64,000 nt of DNA. It comes from Paraburkholderia aromaticivorans (lineage in GTDB: Bacteria > Pseudomonadota > Gammaproteobacteria > Burkholderiales > Burkholderiaceae). How positions within the stretch are numbered: the stretch's first letter is position 1; the number at the start of each line of letters is the position of its first letter. Location: contig NZ_CP022989.1 in NCBI RefSeq assembly GCF_002278075.1, positions 3,658,001 through 3,722,000 of the forward strand, read 5' to 3'. The notes below the pieces were generated by a model. It saw only the letters and a list, made by a program, of their open reading frames with translations. It did not search any database and was not told the origin of the DNA. Both the position numbers and the translations under genes were made by a program. Positions 1 through 9,409 of the stretch are shown here, in pieces.

Positions 1-1312
1 CTACTTCAGCGTGCTGGATCTCGGCACCAGTCTCGCCACGGAAAATCAGATCTCCAAAGCGCGCACCGCCAATGACGATTCGATCGAGCGCATCTTCTGG
101 AGCGCATGGTTCATGAATCTCGGCACCGGCATCGTGGGCGGCCTTCTCATTTACGCCGGCACGGTGGTCTATATCACGCACGGCGTGAAGATCGAACCGG
201 CCTTCCAGCGCGAAGTGATGGCGAGCCTGCCGTGGATCGCCGTGGCGGTGCCGATCGCCAACGTCTCGTGGGTGTTTGCCGGCGCCATCAACGGCGTGGA
301 GCGTTTCGCGAGCTTCAACATCAACCAGACGCTGGGCACGGCGCTGTTCCAGTTGCTGCCGTTAGCGGCGATCTTCTGCTTTTCGCCCTCGCTCGCGGTC
401 GTGATTCCGGCGGCGGTGGTGGCGCGCCTCGTCGCCGGCCTGATGCTCGGCGCGGCCGCGTTTCGCGCGCTCGGGATTCGCTGCGTGCGGATGCCGCAAT
501 GGCACGTGATGACCGAACTCTTCCGTTATGGCCGCTGGATGCTGATGTTCTCAGGCGCCAACATGATTGCGTCCACGCTCGACCGGGTGCTGGTGGGCGC
601 GCTGCTCGGCGCGCGTTATGTGACCTATTACGCGACGCCGCAGAATCTGATCACGCGTCTGAATCTGTTGCCCATCGCGATGGTGCGCACGCTGTTCCCG
701 CGGCTCTCGGCCGTGTCCCGTGCGGATGCGGACGCCCTGGCGCATAGCGCCCTCGCCTTTCTCAACGGCGCCTTCACGCCCTGCGTGATCGTCGCGCTGT
801 TCGCACTCAAGCCTTTTCTGCTGCTCTGGCTCGGGCCGACGGTCGCGGCCGCCGCGCCGGTTGCCAGCGTGCTCGTGCTCGGCGTGTGGCTGAGCGGCCA
901 GTGCGGGATTCTGGGGATCCTGATCCAGGCGCAGACCAGCCCCGCCGCCGTGGCTACGGTGAGCTGGCTCGAACTGCCGGTATTCGCCGGCGCGCTATGG
1001 TGCGGGATCCACTGGTTCGGGATCATGGGCGCGGGTGTCGTCGTCACGCTGAAAGCGCTCTTCGACTATGCGGTGCTGCTGGTGTTCGCGCGGCTGCACG
1101 TGTGGACCATCGTGCGCAATATGCTGGCGCATCTCGCGTTCCTGCTGGTTGCGCTCGCACTCGCCGATTCGATCAGCGCGCTGCCGACGCTCATCGCCGC
1201 GGCCCTCGTGCTGGCCCTCGCGAATCTGGGGCTATCGCTGCATGGGTCGAGCGAGCTTCGCGGCGTCGTCTACAAGCTCTGGGCGCGCTTCACGCCGTCC
1301 ACCAGCAGCTAG
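1..1312 (+). CDS. Wzx-type polysaccharide flippase, 5' end cut by the window
   Basis: Polytopic membrane protein of the MATE-like oligosaccharide flippase superfamily; it would move undecaprenyl-linked repeat units across the inner membrane. The frame is open from base 2 with no convincing start, so the N-terminus lies before the window; about 436 residues are visible against a usual 420-500. Around ten hydrophobic segments alternate with short basic loops, for example the stretches at 105-180, 355-440 and 770-900. It ends in TAG at 1310-1312 and converges on a glycosyltransferase operon, which supports a polysaccharide role. The specific substrate cannot be read from the sequence. Confidence 0.8.
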   Translation, partial: YFSVLDLGTSLATENQISKARTANDDSIERIFWSAWFMNLGTGIVGGLLIYAGTVVYITHGVKIEPAFQREVMASLPWIAVAVPIANVSWVFAGAINGVERFASFNINQTLGTALFQLLPLAAIFCFSPSLAVVIPAAVVARLVAGLMLGAAAFRALGIRCVRMPQWHVMTELFRYGRWMLMFSGANMIASTLDRVLVGALLGARYVTYYATPQNLITRLNLLPIAMVRTLFPRLSAVSRADADALAHSALAFLNGAFTPCVIVALFALKPFLLLWLGPTVAAAAPVASVLVLGVWLSGQCGILGILIQAQTSPAAVATVSWLELPVFAGALWCGIHWFGIMGAGVVVTLKALFDYAVLLVFARLHVWTIVRNMLAHLAFLLVALALADSISALPTLIAAALVLALANLGLSLHGSSELRGVVYKLWARFTPSTSS

Positions 1313-1325
1313 CCTGGAAGGTTGA

Positions 1326-1351
1326 AGCGGGCCGCTCGTGCGTGGCCCGCT
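1326..1351. terminator. Hairpin between convergent genes
   Basis: Perfect 8-bp stem AGCGGGCC / GGCCCGCT with a 10-nt loop in the 42-bp gap between the flippase stop and the convergent glycosyltransferase stop. There is no T-tract on either side, so it is at best a weak bidirectional terminator. Confidence 0.4.
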
Positions 1352-1354
1352 CTG

Positions 1355-2509
1355 TCAGATCGTGGTCGAATGCGTGACGGTGTCCTGCACCACCCGGCTT
1401 GCCGCCGCCATGCCACGCGTGGCGATGCTCGCGAAACGGCGCGGCTGGCAGCTTGCCAAGGTGCGTTCGTAGATCGACAGATAGCCGTCGCTCACCTGGT
1501 GCACGCCGAATTTTTCGAGCTCGAGCGGCGCGCGCGCTGTCAGCGCCGTGTGCGCGTCAGGCTCGGTCATGAGATGCCCGAGCGCCTGCGCCAGCGCGGC
1601 GGGGTCCTGCACCGGCACGAGCACGCCGGCTTCGCCGCCGTCGAGCATCTCAGGAATGCCGCCCACCCGGGTCGCCACGATCGCGCGGCCCATTTCACGC
1701 GCTTCGCACAGCACGAGCCCGGCCGCTTCGTAGTGCGAGGCGAGCACGAACACGTCGGCTTGCGCGAGATAGGCACGCGGGTCGGCGACAAAACCTTCGA
1801 AACGCACCTGCGCGGCGATACCCAGTTGCTGCGCCAGCGTTTCCATCGCCGCGCGATCGGGCCCGTCGCCCACGAGATACAACGTTGCGTGCGGCACGCG
1901 CTGGCGCAGCAGCGCGAAGGCGCGCAGCAGATCGCCGATCCCCTTGCGCTCATACATGCCCGACACCGTGACGACGCACGGATGCGCCAGTTGCGGTTGC
2001 GCGGGCACCGGCGTGTCGGCAAGGCGCGGCGTGCCGATCGTACCGTTACGCACCACGCTCAGCCGCGCCGGCGCAATGCCGCGCCGCGCCATCGCCGCGG
2101 CCACTGCATCGCTGACCGCCACCACGTGGTCGCCGACGCCCATCAGCGTGGCGCTGCGTTGAAACTCGTTGTGCACTGTCGTGATCAACGCGTAGCGCCG
2201 CCGCAGGGTACTCACGCGAGCGATCAGCGCGCCCGTCATCATATGCGCGTGCACGATGTCGGGGTCGACCTGCGCGACCAGCCGCCTGAAGCCCGCCACC
2301 ATGCTCGCCACGCGCGACGGCCGGGGCGATTGCGGCAGCAGCACGTGACGCACGCCGTGGCGCGCCAACAGCGTTTCAAAGCCGCCGCCCGCCGAGGCCA
2401 CCGTCACGTCGTGGCCGGCGCGCGCCTGCAGGCACGCGAGATCGACCATCACATTGACGATGCCATTGCCGATGCATTGCGCGTGGTTGGCGAGGTGAAT
2501 GATTTTCAT
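1355..2509 (-). CDS. Glycosyltransferase, GT4 family
   Basis: Retaining GT-B glycosyltransferase of 384 residues, normal for GT4. The N-terminal half opens MKIIHLANH with a GNG loop; the C-terminal half has the nucleotide-sugar binding segments VTVSGMYERKGI and the GT4 signature around ASHYEAAGLVLCEA (E-x7-E type). The start ATG at 2509 overlaps the stop of the upstream gene as ATGA, indicating translational coupling, so the much longer open frame extending to 3103 is not used. It is the last gene of the minus-strand polysaccharide operon. The acceptor and sugar are unknown. Confidence 0.88.
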   Translation of the reverse strand: MKIIHLANHAQCIGNGIVNVMVDLACLQARAGHDVTVASAGGGFETLLARHGVRHVLLPQSPRPSRVASMVAGFRRLVAQVDPDIVHAHMMTGALIARVSTLRRRYALITTVHNEFQRSATLMGVGDHVVAVSDAVAAAMARRGIAPARLSVVRNGTIGTPRLADTPVPAQPQLAHPCVVTVSGMYERKGIGDLLRAFALLRQRVPHATLYLVGDGPDRAAMETLAQQLGIAAQVRFEGFVADPRAYLAQADVFVLASHYEAAGLVLCEAREMGRAIVATRVGGIPEMLDGGEAGVLVPVQDPAALAQALGHLMTEPDAHTALTARAPLELEKFGVHQVSDGYLSIYERTLASCQPRRFASIATRGMAAASRVVQDTVTHSTTI

Positions 2510-4968
2510 GGGGTTTGCGCAACAGTCGTTGAGTGAGAGGCGGCCGCGGCAGGCGGCGCCGTTTGCGGCGTGAAGCGGTACATCAGCGCTTTGCCGTACG
2601 CGTCTTCTTCCACCAGCACGAGGTATTCGCCCGAGGCGAGGCGATGGGCGGTCATCGGCATCGGCACGTCGACCCAGCCGCTCGTCGAGCCGACTTCCTT
2701 GCCCGGCGAGAGGCGCCCCACCTCGCGTCCGCTCGCGCGGTCGTAGACACGCACCACGGCGCCGCGCGTTTCGACCGCGAACACGTAGTCGCCCGCCACG
2801 GCGAAGCCGCTGATCGACGACCAGTCCGGCGCGCCGCGGTCGGGCAAGCCGATCACATAGCGCAGCACGGGTTTGCCGCTCTTCCAGTGGTCGTAGCGGG
2901 CCAACTGCGAACCCGCGCCATTCCAGTTCTCCTGAACGAAGGGATGCGCGGGCGTCGAGCCGGAGACGAACATGCTGTCCTGATCCGGGAAGTAATTGAG
3001 CCGCGCGATCCGGTAGAACGGCGCGGGCGGCGCATACTGCCGCATCGCCGCGTAGCGGTAGACCGGATTGCCGACGCGGTCGAAGCCCTGCAGCGGAAAG
3101 CACCGAATGCCCTGCGATTCGGTGCCCTGCCAGATATCGCCGCGGCTATCCACCCACCAGCCGCGCATTTGCGGCGCGTCGGCGGTGCGGGGGTTCTGGT
3201 CGAATGCCGCGGGAGAAAAATCGCCCTTGCCCGTCGTGTCGCGCCAGATCCATTCACCTTGACGCGGCTGGTTGGGCGGCCATGCGCCGTCGATATGCGC
3301 TTGCGAGAAGAGCCCTGCGGGAATCGCGGTCTCGCGATCGTCGGCGAAACGATAGATCCTCAGATACGACGAGTACATGTCGGTCGTATAGAGCAGACGG
3401 TGACCGCGCACGTCGCGCACCATCGGCATGCCGCGCTGGCCGCCGAGATACAGATGGAAATACGGATCGTATGGATAGCGGAAGCGGTCCGCGGTGTAGC
3501 CGGCATACGACCACTCCTGCCCGAGCGGACGCGCCAGATCGAGCGTGAAGCGCTTGCTGCCGCTGTACACCGAGGGCGGCTCGCCATCCACGAACTGCGC
3601 GCCGTCCACGAACAACAGTCCCTGCAGGCTGAAGCGCTGCGTGCCATCGGGCGTATAGCTTTCGAGCAGCGCGCCGTCGTAGGTGCTCGGCCCCGTGCCG
3701 AATGGGCGCGGACCCGCGCCGTTCATCGACACATAGACGTTGCCGCCGCGGTCCACGCCCACGCCCGTCAGCCCGTTAAAGCGCCGCGGCCCCGGCGCGC
3801 CGGCCCGCCCGGCGTAGATGCCGCCTTCCTGACCGAAGCTCGCCGACCATCGCATGCCCGCTCCCTGCTGATTCGTACCGCCCGCCGTCGCGCCGGAGTC
3901 CGCCGTGAAGATCAGGATCTGCTGGCGCACGCCGTTGTCGGCAATCAACAAGCGAGCGCGCGTATCGAACGTGAGGTCCACGGGTACCACGCCGTCGGGC
4001 AACCTCAGTTCGCCCAGCCGTGCACCATCGCGCGCACGGTGAACCACGCGCCGCGCGCTGTCTGTGCGGCTGTTCTCGATCACCCACAGCGAGCCGTCGG
4101 GCGCGAGCGCGAGGCGCCCAGGCTCGTGCACCGGAAACGCGCCGACCGTTTGCATGGTTTGCGCGTCGTACACCTCAACGCGGTTATCGAGCAGGTTGGA
4201 GACGAAGAGCCGCGAGTCGTCCGCAGCGAGGCCGCGGACCGCGAAGTCGGTCTTGTCGGAATACGTGGAGATCAACAGATACGCGAGCCGGCTGCCGGCG
4301 GGGAACCTCACCTGAGCGGCGAACGGCACGCCGTCGCGAATGTCGGCACGGCTGCGCCGCGCCACGCCCGTCCACACTTCGCCCTCGCGCGGGGTCGCGC
4401 GGTGCTTCGCCTCTTCGTTGCCGAGGCTCACCATGGTTTGCGCGACATACACGTATTCGCTGTTCACGGCGATCGCGTCGCCACCCATCATCCCCCAGCC
4501 ATGGGACTCGCCGCCGTGGCGCACCAGTTCGCCGTTGCGGTACTGGCCCAGTTCGCCGCCGCCTTCGTCCCAAGGCGCGTTCGTGAACACGTCGCCATCG
4601 GGCGTAACGGCGAGCGCCTGCACGTCGATCTGCATCCAGCGATGATCGGCGTAGCCCCACGTATTGCCGATCCACGAGGTTCGGTAGGATAGCGAAGGAT
4701 GTGCGGATGCCGCCTGCGCTTCGGCGGCGGGCCGGCTGGCCGCGGGTGCGGGTGCGGGTGCGGGTGCGGGTGCGGGTGCGGGTGCGGGTGCGGGTGCGGG
4801 TGCGGGTGCGGTCGTGGCGGCTCTCGCGGCCGCAACGGCCTCGGCGGTAAGCGCCGGCCCATGAATCGTCCATCCGGAACCGCTCGCCGCGATCACCGCC
4901 AGCACCGGCAACGCCAGGGCAATAGCGCACCCGAGGCGCTCGAAGGTTTTGCGTGCCGTGCTTCGCAT
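2506..4968 (-). CDS. Exported beta-propeller-like protein with Ala-Pro tract
   Basis: Protein of about 820 residues that I do not recognise as a named family. A basic N-terminus (MRSTARKTF) is followed by one hydrophobic segment (about residues 12-32), either signal peptide or membrane anchor, then a low-complexity Ala-Pro tract (about 45-70). The rest contains repeated segments ending in patterns such as RLFVSNLLDNRVEVYD, GSLWVIENS and GGNVYVSM, typical of NHL/SMP-30-like beta-propeller blades. The start is ATG at 4968; a longer frame to 5061 would overlap the upstream glycosyltransferase. Its stop overlaps the next start as ATGA. An extracytoplasmic role in polysaccharide handling is inferred only from the operon. 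Confidence 0.65.
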   Translation of the reverse strand: MRSTARKTFERLGCAIALALPVLAVIAASGSGWTIHGPALTAEAVAAARAATTAPAPAPAPAPAPAPAPAPAPAPAASRPAAEAQAASAHPSLSYRTSWIGNTWGYADHRWMQIDVQALAVTPDGDVFTNAPWDEGGGELGQYRNGELVRHGGESHGWGMMGGDAIAVNSEYVYVAQTMVSLGNEEAKHRATPREGEVWTGVARRSRADIRDGVPFAAQVRFPAGSRLAYLLISTYSDKTDFAVRGLAADDSRLFVSNLLDNRVEVYDAQTMQTVGAFPVHEPGRLALAPDGSLWVIENSRTDSARRVVHRARDGARLGELRLPDGVVPVDLTFDTRARLLIADNGVRQQILIFTADSGATAGGTNQQGAGMRWSASFGQEGGIYAGRAGAPGPRRFNGLTGVGVDRGGNVYVSMNGAGPRPFGTGPSTYDGALLESYTPDGTQRFSLQGLLFVDGAQFVDGEPPSVYSGSKRFTLDLARPLGQEWSYAGYTADRFRYPYDPYFHLYLGGQRGMPMVRDVRGHRLLYTTDMYSSYLRIYRFADDRETAIPAGLFSQAHIDGAWPPNQPRQGEWIWRDTTGKGDFSPAAFDQNPRTADAPQMRGWWVDSRGDIWQGTESQGIRCFPLQGFDRVGNPVYRYAAMRQYAPPAPFYRIARLNYFPDQDSMFVSGSTPAHPFVQENWNGAGSQLARYDHWKSGKPVLRYVIGLPDRGAPDWSSISGFAVAGDYVFAVETRGAVVRVYDRASGREVGRLSPGKEVGSTSGWVDVPMPMTAHRLASGEYLVLVEEDAYGKALMYRFTPQTAPPAAAASHSTTVAQTP
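4742..4807. repeat. Hexanucleotide tandem repeat, 11 perfect units
   Basis: GCGGGT is repeated 11 times without interruption and continues with degenerate units. On the minus strand it encodes alternating Ala-Pro just after the membrane or signal segment of the propeller-like protein. Because the unit is 6 bp, gain or loss changes linker length but not frame. Confidence 0.95.
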
Positions 4969-4981
4969 GATCACGGGCGCA

Positions 4982-6139
4982 TCAGAATGCGCTGATCGCT
5001 TCGCGGTAGACACGCGCAATCTGCGCGGCGACCACCGGCCGGTCGAAATGCGCGCTCGCATACGCGCGGCATGCCTCGGCGTCCGGCATCACGCGCCGCC
5101 CGAGCAGGACATCGGCAATCCCTTCGCCGATCGACCTGAAACCGCTCGAAGGCAGCACCAGTTCGGACGACAGCGGCGCCACTGCTTCCGGCAGGCCGCC
5201 GACCGGCGTCACCAGCACGGGCGTGCCCGCCGCGAGCGACTCGATCGTGGTGAGCCCGAAGCCTTCGAGCGACACCGTCGGCACCACCGAAAGATCGGCG
5301 GCCCGATACCACAGCGGCACGTTCTCGTCGGATACGAAACCCGCCAGCCGGACATTGCGCTCCAACCCGCGCGAGACGATGCGCGCGTGCAACTGGGCTT
5401 CCAGCGGACCCTTTCCGGCGATGACCAGCAGCACGTCCGGGATCATCGGCTTGACGATCGCCATGGCGTCGATCAGGTCCTCGAGTCCCATGCGCGAGAC
5501 GAGACGCCGCATGCAAAACAGCAGCGGCCTGTCCTGCGGCAGATGCAGACGCGCGCGCGCCTGGGGTCGGGTCGTGCGCGTATTGAAGTGCGCCACATCC
5601 ACACAGCCCGGCACGATACGAATGCTGTCCTCGCGCACGCCGTAGTTCTCGTGAAGGAGCCGGCCGAATGCCTGTGAGAGCACGATATGCCGCGTCCCGC
5701 TGCGATAGACGAAACGCTCGAGCGCCACGCGCATCGCGCGCGACCAGCCGCCCCCGCCGCCCGGAAACGATTCGGCCGCCCACGGTCCGTGAAAATGCAC
5801 GACCTTCGGCACGCGCCGGAACACGCCCACGGTCGGCGCCGCATAGAGCGCGAAATGCGTGGCCACCACATCGGGCATCTTCGCGGCCCGCAGCGCGCGC
5901 GACTGCACGCGCGAACCCCACAGCCGCGTGCCGAGCTGCGACTGCGCGCCGGCAAAGGCCAGCACGCGGCCGCCCGACGCATCGAATACGCCCGGCGTGC
6001 CGGCCACCATGCCGCGCACATTGACTCCCTGATCTGGCAGCGTATCGATCAGCGCCTTGAACATGCGGTCGAGGCCGCCCGGCCTCTCGTTGAACCAGTG
6101 CATCCCGATCTGCAACGAGTCGATCGACGTATCGCTCAT
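4982..6139 (-). CDS. Glycosyltransferase, GT4 family
   Basis: GT-B enzyme of 385 residues. The N-terminal domain has the GMHWFNERPGGLDRMF region with the glycine loop typical of GT4 donors; the C-terminal domain carries LLFCMRRLVSRMGLEDLI, LVIAGKGPL and the signature VSLEGFGLTTIESLAAG. The ATG at 6139 overlaps the upstream stop (ATGA); starts further upstream would run into the neighbour. A 13-nt gap separates it from the propeller-like gene. It probably adds one sugar of the repeat unit in the cytoplasm; specificity is unknown. Confidence 0.88.
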   Translation of the reverse strand: MSDTSIDSLQIGMHWFNERPGGLDRMFKALIDTLPDQGVNVRGMVAGTPGVFDASGGRVLAFAGAQSQLGTRLWGSRVQSRALRAAKMPDVVATHFALYAAPTVGVFRRVPKVVHFHGPWAAESFPGGGGGWSRAMRVALERFVYRSGTRHIVLSQAFGRLLHENYGVREDSIRIVPGCVDVAHFNTRTTRPQARARLHLPQDRPLLFCMRRLVSRMGLEDLIDAMAIVKPMIPDVLLVIAGKGPLEAQLHARIVSRGLERNVRLAGFVSDENVPLWYRAADLSVVPTVSLEGFGLTTIESLAAGTPVLVTPVGGLPEAVAPLSSELVLPSSGFRSIGEGIADVLLGRRVMPDAEACRAYASAHFDRPVVAAQIARVYREAISAF

Positions 6140-7329
6140 AGTTCCGCCGATGCGCTCGCGCACGCCGCCGGCAGCTCACGCGCCGTGCGCCGCGCATGCA
6201 CCTGCTCATAGACCGACAGATAGCGCGCCGCCATCGCCTGCCAGCTCAAGGTGCCGGCCACCGCGCGCGCGGCGAGGCCAAGACGCCGCGCGTAGTCCGG
6301 CTCCCTCGCGAGATGTTCGATCGCCACGGCGAGCGCGGCGGCGTCGTTCGGATCGTCGAGCACGATACCGCTGCCGCGCGCGATCACCTCCGCGCCGCCC
6401 GCGGTGCGCACGGTGATGACCGGCAGTCCCGCGGACAATGCCTCGAGCAGCACGAGTCCCATCGGCTCATAGCGCGAAGGAAACACGAACGCGTCGACCG
6501 AGCGCATCAGCGCGGGCATGTCCATCACCATGTCGGTGAAGTGAACCCGCTGCGTCAGTCCGAGCGACTCCACCAGCGCGGGATACGGACTGTTGTGCAG
6601 AATCCCGGCAACCGCCAGATGCACCTCCGGGCACGTCCGCACGAGCGCATGCAGGACCGTATCGAGATTCTTGCGCGACATGCGCAGGTCGCCGGCGAAC
6701 AGCAGCATGAACGGCGCTTGCGGCAAGTTGAAACACGCCCGTTCCGGCGCGCCGGGCGTGAACTCGCCGACGTCGACACCGTTGTGGATCACCTGCACGC
6801 GTGCCGAGCCGATGCCCAGCGCGCGAACTTCGCCGGCCACTTTCTGGGAGACCGGCACGATCACCTCGGCATGCCGGAACGCCCACTTCTCGCAGACGAT
6901 GTTCAGCAACGTGTAAATGACCTGATACGCGTGATACAGGTTGTGCAGCAGCCTGAAAGGATAAAAGCCGCAGCGATACCAGCCGTCGTGGACAAAATGC
7001 GCGGCGTTGACGTCCGCGCGCGCCCACGCGATGAAACCGTTCACGTGCACCACGTCGAATTCGTCGCGATGCGCGCGAATCCACGCGCCGCAACGCCACG
7101 CGAACATCTGGTATTGCAGCAGCTTGGTCGGCAACCGGCTGGTGGCGACCTGCACGAAACGCACGTGCGGGTGTTGCACCAGCTCGGGCGCTGCCTCGGC
7201 GGCAAGCAGCGTCACCGAATGACCGGCGGCGAGCGCCGCCAGCGCGACTTCATAATTGACCCGCCCCTGCCCGTCGTTCTTGCGCACGACGTGGGTGACG
7301 ATCAGAATCCGCATCCTTGTGTCCTTCAT
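6136..7329 (-). CDS. Glycosyltransferase, GT4 family
   Basis: GT-B glycosyltransferase of 397 residues. Features seen: N-terminal MRILIVTHVVRKNDGQGRVNYE with the glycine loop, a central VIHNGVD, the donor-site segment LLFAGDLRMSRKNLDTVL, and the E-x7-E signature in SRYEPMGLVLLEALSAGLP. ATG at 7329 overlaps the upstream stop as ATGA; an internal ATG at 7314 is possible, but coupling favours 7329. It belongs to the same tightly packed operon as its neighbours. Confidence 0.88.
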   Translation of the reverse strand: MKDTRMRILIVTHVVRKNDGQGRVNYEVALAALAAGHSVTLLAAEAAPELVQHPHVRFVQVATSRLPTKLLQYQMFAWRCGAWIRAHRDEFDVVHVNGFIAWARADVNAAHFVHDGWYRCGFYPFRLLHNLYHAYQVIYTLLNIVCEKWAFRHAEVIVPVSQKVAGEVRALGIGSARVQVIHNGVDVGEFTPGAPERACFNLPQAPFMLLFAGDLRMSRKNLDTVLHALVRTCPEVHLAVAGILHNSPYPALVESLGLTQRVHFTDMVMDMPALMRSVDAFVFPSRYEPMGLVLLEALSAGLPVITVRTAGGAEVIARGSGIVLDDPNDAAALAVAIEHLAREPDYARRLGLAARAVAGTLSWQAMAARYLSVYEQVHARRTARELPAACASASAEL

Positions 7330-8879
7330 CTGGATATCTTGTGATGCCGTGCTGAAACCCCGGCGGCCGCGCCCTGACGTTCACGCGCATAGCGCAGCGA
7401 AATCACCGGCAGCGTCACGCCGAGAAAGAAAAACATCCCCGACACGGAGGTCAGCGTGTTGATGAAAACCATCATCGAGAAAATCGCTACCGCGACGCCC
7501 ACGCCGGAGATCGCCAGCAGATCGGTCGGATGCAGCCGGCTCGCCCGGTACGCGCGCCACAGCAGCATGAGTACGCCGGTGGCATAGAGCAGCGTGCCCG
7601 GCCAGCCCATCACGAAGGGCACCTCCATCAGGCCGCTGTCGAAATCGACCCGCGCCGTGGATGATTTGTCGTCGGACAGCTTGGTGCCCAGGCCGATCGT
7701 GCCGAGCCCCTGTCCTGCGATGTCGGTGAACGCCGAGGAGAAAAAGCTCTTGTAGAACTCGGCGCGCGCCTGATAGCTGTTGTCCTCGCCGAGGTTCTGC
7801 ATCGTGCCGAAGCGCTGGAGCACCGGTTCGGCGACCTGATCGATCATCATCAGCGGCGCGGCCATCACGGCCAGCCCGAGCACGCCGGCCAGCAGACGCA
7901 TGCGGCTTTTGCCGTCGAGCATGAGGAACGAGTACACCAGTGCGATCGCAAAACCGCCCCACGTGCTGCGCGCGCTGGTGAGCAGCAACGCGGGAATGCC
8001 CACGCAGCCCAGCAGGATGCGCGCCTTGCCGCGCGCCGCGAGCGACATCAGCAGGATCGTCATCAGCGTGACGGCGAACGGGCCGCATGAATTCATCGTG
8101 CTGCTCACGCGCATCCCGAAGGGCACCGGCTGCCCTTCGGACTGCATCTTCGAGGCGACCAGCCAGAATGCGTCCCACGGCATCGGCGAAACGAATTCGA
8201 CGAGACCGTACACGCTCATCAGGAGTCCGCCATACACGAACGTCTTCAGCAATACCCGGTGATAGCCGGGATAGTGGCGCCACGTGACGGTGAGATAGAA
8301 CGCCACCATCACGGGATACAGCCAGTTGATCAGCGTGTAGGTCGCGGCAGCGGGACCGACCTGCGCCATGCCGACCACGTACGCATACAACAGCGCGATC
8401 ACGATCAGAACGAGCGGCGCCGCGCGGCGCTGCCCCAGCAGCGAGACATGCTTGAGCAAGGTCAGGCCGGTGAGCGCGACGGCAAGCAATGGCGCGATCA
8501 TGATCGGGCTTTGATCATTGAACGCCCCGTTGACGAAGTCCGCGAGACGGCGCACTTCCGGCGTCAGGAAAAAGAGCCAGCAGACAAAGCCCAGGTAGTG
8601 CGCGGGCGAGCGCCAGTAGAACCACAACGCAACGCCGAATGCGCCGAGCGGAAAGAAGTATTCGACCACCCTGCCCTGATGCAGCGCGATCAGCCCCAAC
8701 GTCACCGCGAATAGCAGCAACGGCAGGCGCAGTGGATGACGCAGGCCCCTCGACCGCACGCGGGCAACCGGCGCGGCGGACTCAACCGCCGCGCCGGACC
8801 ACCCGCGTGCCTGGTCCGGCGTCGGTCTCGCGAGGGCAACCTGGGCGCTGGAAGGCGTGACGAGCATTCGCCCCATCAC
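7326..8879 (-). CDS. O-antigen ligase/polymerase-like membrane protein
   Basis: About 517 residues with ten or more hydrophobic segments and a larger periplasmic loop in the second half (roughly residues 330-420), the architecture of the Wzy/WaaL O-antigen ligase superfamily. In this operon it is the best candidate for the Wzy polymerase that joins flipped repeat units. Two starts are possible: GTG at 8879 (giving the GTGA overlap seen elsewhere in this operon) or ATG at 8876 (TGATG). Polymerase and ligase cannot be told apart from sequence alone; the flippase and chain-length kinase nearby favour polymerase. Confidence 0.75.
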   Translation of the reverse strand: MMGRMLVTPSSAQVALARPTPDQARGWSGAAVESAAPVARVRSRGLRHPLRLPLLLFAVTLGLIALHQGRVVEYFFPLGAFGVALWFYWRSPAHYLGFVCWLFFLTPEVRRLADFVNGAFNDQSPIMIAPLLAVALTGLTLLKHVSLLGQRRAAPLVLIVIALLYAYVVGMAQVGPAAATYTLINWLYPVMVAFYLTVTWRHYPGYHRVLLKTFVYGGLLMSVYGLVEFVSPMPWDAFWLVASKMQSEGQPVPFGMRVSSTMNSCGPFAVTLMTILLMSLAARGKARILLGCVGIPALLLTSARSTWGGFAIALVYSFLMLDGKSRMRLLAGVLGLAVMAAPLMMIDQVAEPVLQRFGTMQNLGEDNSYQARAEFYKSFFSSAFTDIAGQGLGTIGLGTKLSDDKSSTARVDFDSGLMEVPFVMGWPGTLLYATGVLMLLWRAYRASRLHPTDLLAISGVGVAVAIFSMMVFINTLTSVSGMFFFLGVTLPVISLRYARERQGAAAGVSARHHKISR

Positions 8880-9409
8880 AGCAACTCGAAGGTGTTGACG
8901 AGCACGGCGGCGCCCCGTTCGCGACGCCGCACGCCGAACAGCGGCTGACTGGCGCGCGCCTGGCGCGTGAGACCGATGAACGGCACGCCGTGTTCGAGAT
9001 AGGGTCCTTCGGTCTTGCGAAAGCCGAATTGCTCATAGAAGCCGCGCAAACCGAGCGGCGCGCAGACACGCGCGGCCTGTCCCGGCCAACGTTCGGCGAT
9101 CGCCTGCAGCACGCGCTCGATCAGCAGGTCGGCGGTGCCGTCGCCGCGTCGCAGCGGACTCGTCAGCACCTTGTCGATGACGATCTCGGGGTCTTCCGCG
9201 TCGCCGGGCTGCACGCGTGCGTAGGCGAGAATCGGCATGGAGCGTCCCATGTCCTCCACCGCGAACACATGCAGCGCATTTTCGTCGCGGCCGTCGGCGT
9301 CGAGACAGACATGCGATTGTTCGACCACGAACACCGCGCTACGCGCCCGCAGGATCAGATACAACTCGCGTGCCGAAAGCTGATCGAATTCCAGCGTTTT
9401 CCAGTTCAT
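8876..9409 (-). CDS. ElaA-like GNAT N-acetyltransferase
   Basis: Protein of 177 residues resembling ElaA-type GNAT enzymes: N-terminal WKTLEFDQLSARELYLILRA, the VFVVEQ segment, then a conserved Asp/His region, an acetyl-CoA binding stretch LTSPLRRGDGTADLLIE and FYEQFGFRKTEGPYLEHGVPF. It would transfer an acyl group from acyl-CoA to an amine. It is the first gene of the operon running to 1355, with ATG at 9409 (a GTG one codon upstream is also in frame). Modification of an amino sugar of the polymer is possible, but ElaA-like proteins are also found as stand-alone genes, so the link is inference. Confidence 0.75.
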   Translation of the reverse strand: MNWKTLEFDQLSARELYLILRARSAVFVVEQSHVCLDADGRDENALHVFAVEDMGRSMPILAYARVQPGDAEDPEIVIDKVLTSPLRRGDGTADLLIERVLQAIAERWPGQAARVCAPLGLRGFYEQFGFRKTEGPYLEHGVPFIGLTRQARASQPLFGVRRRERGAAVLVNTFELL

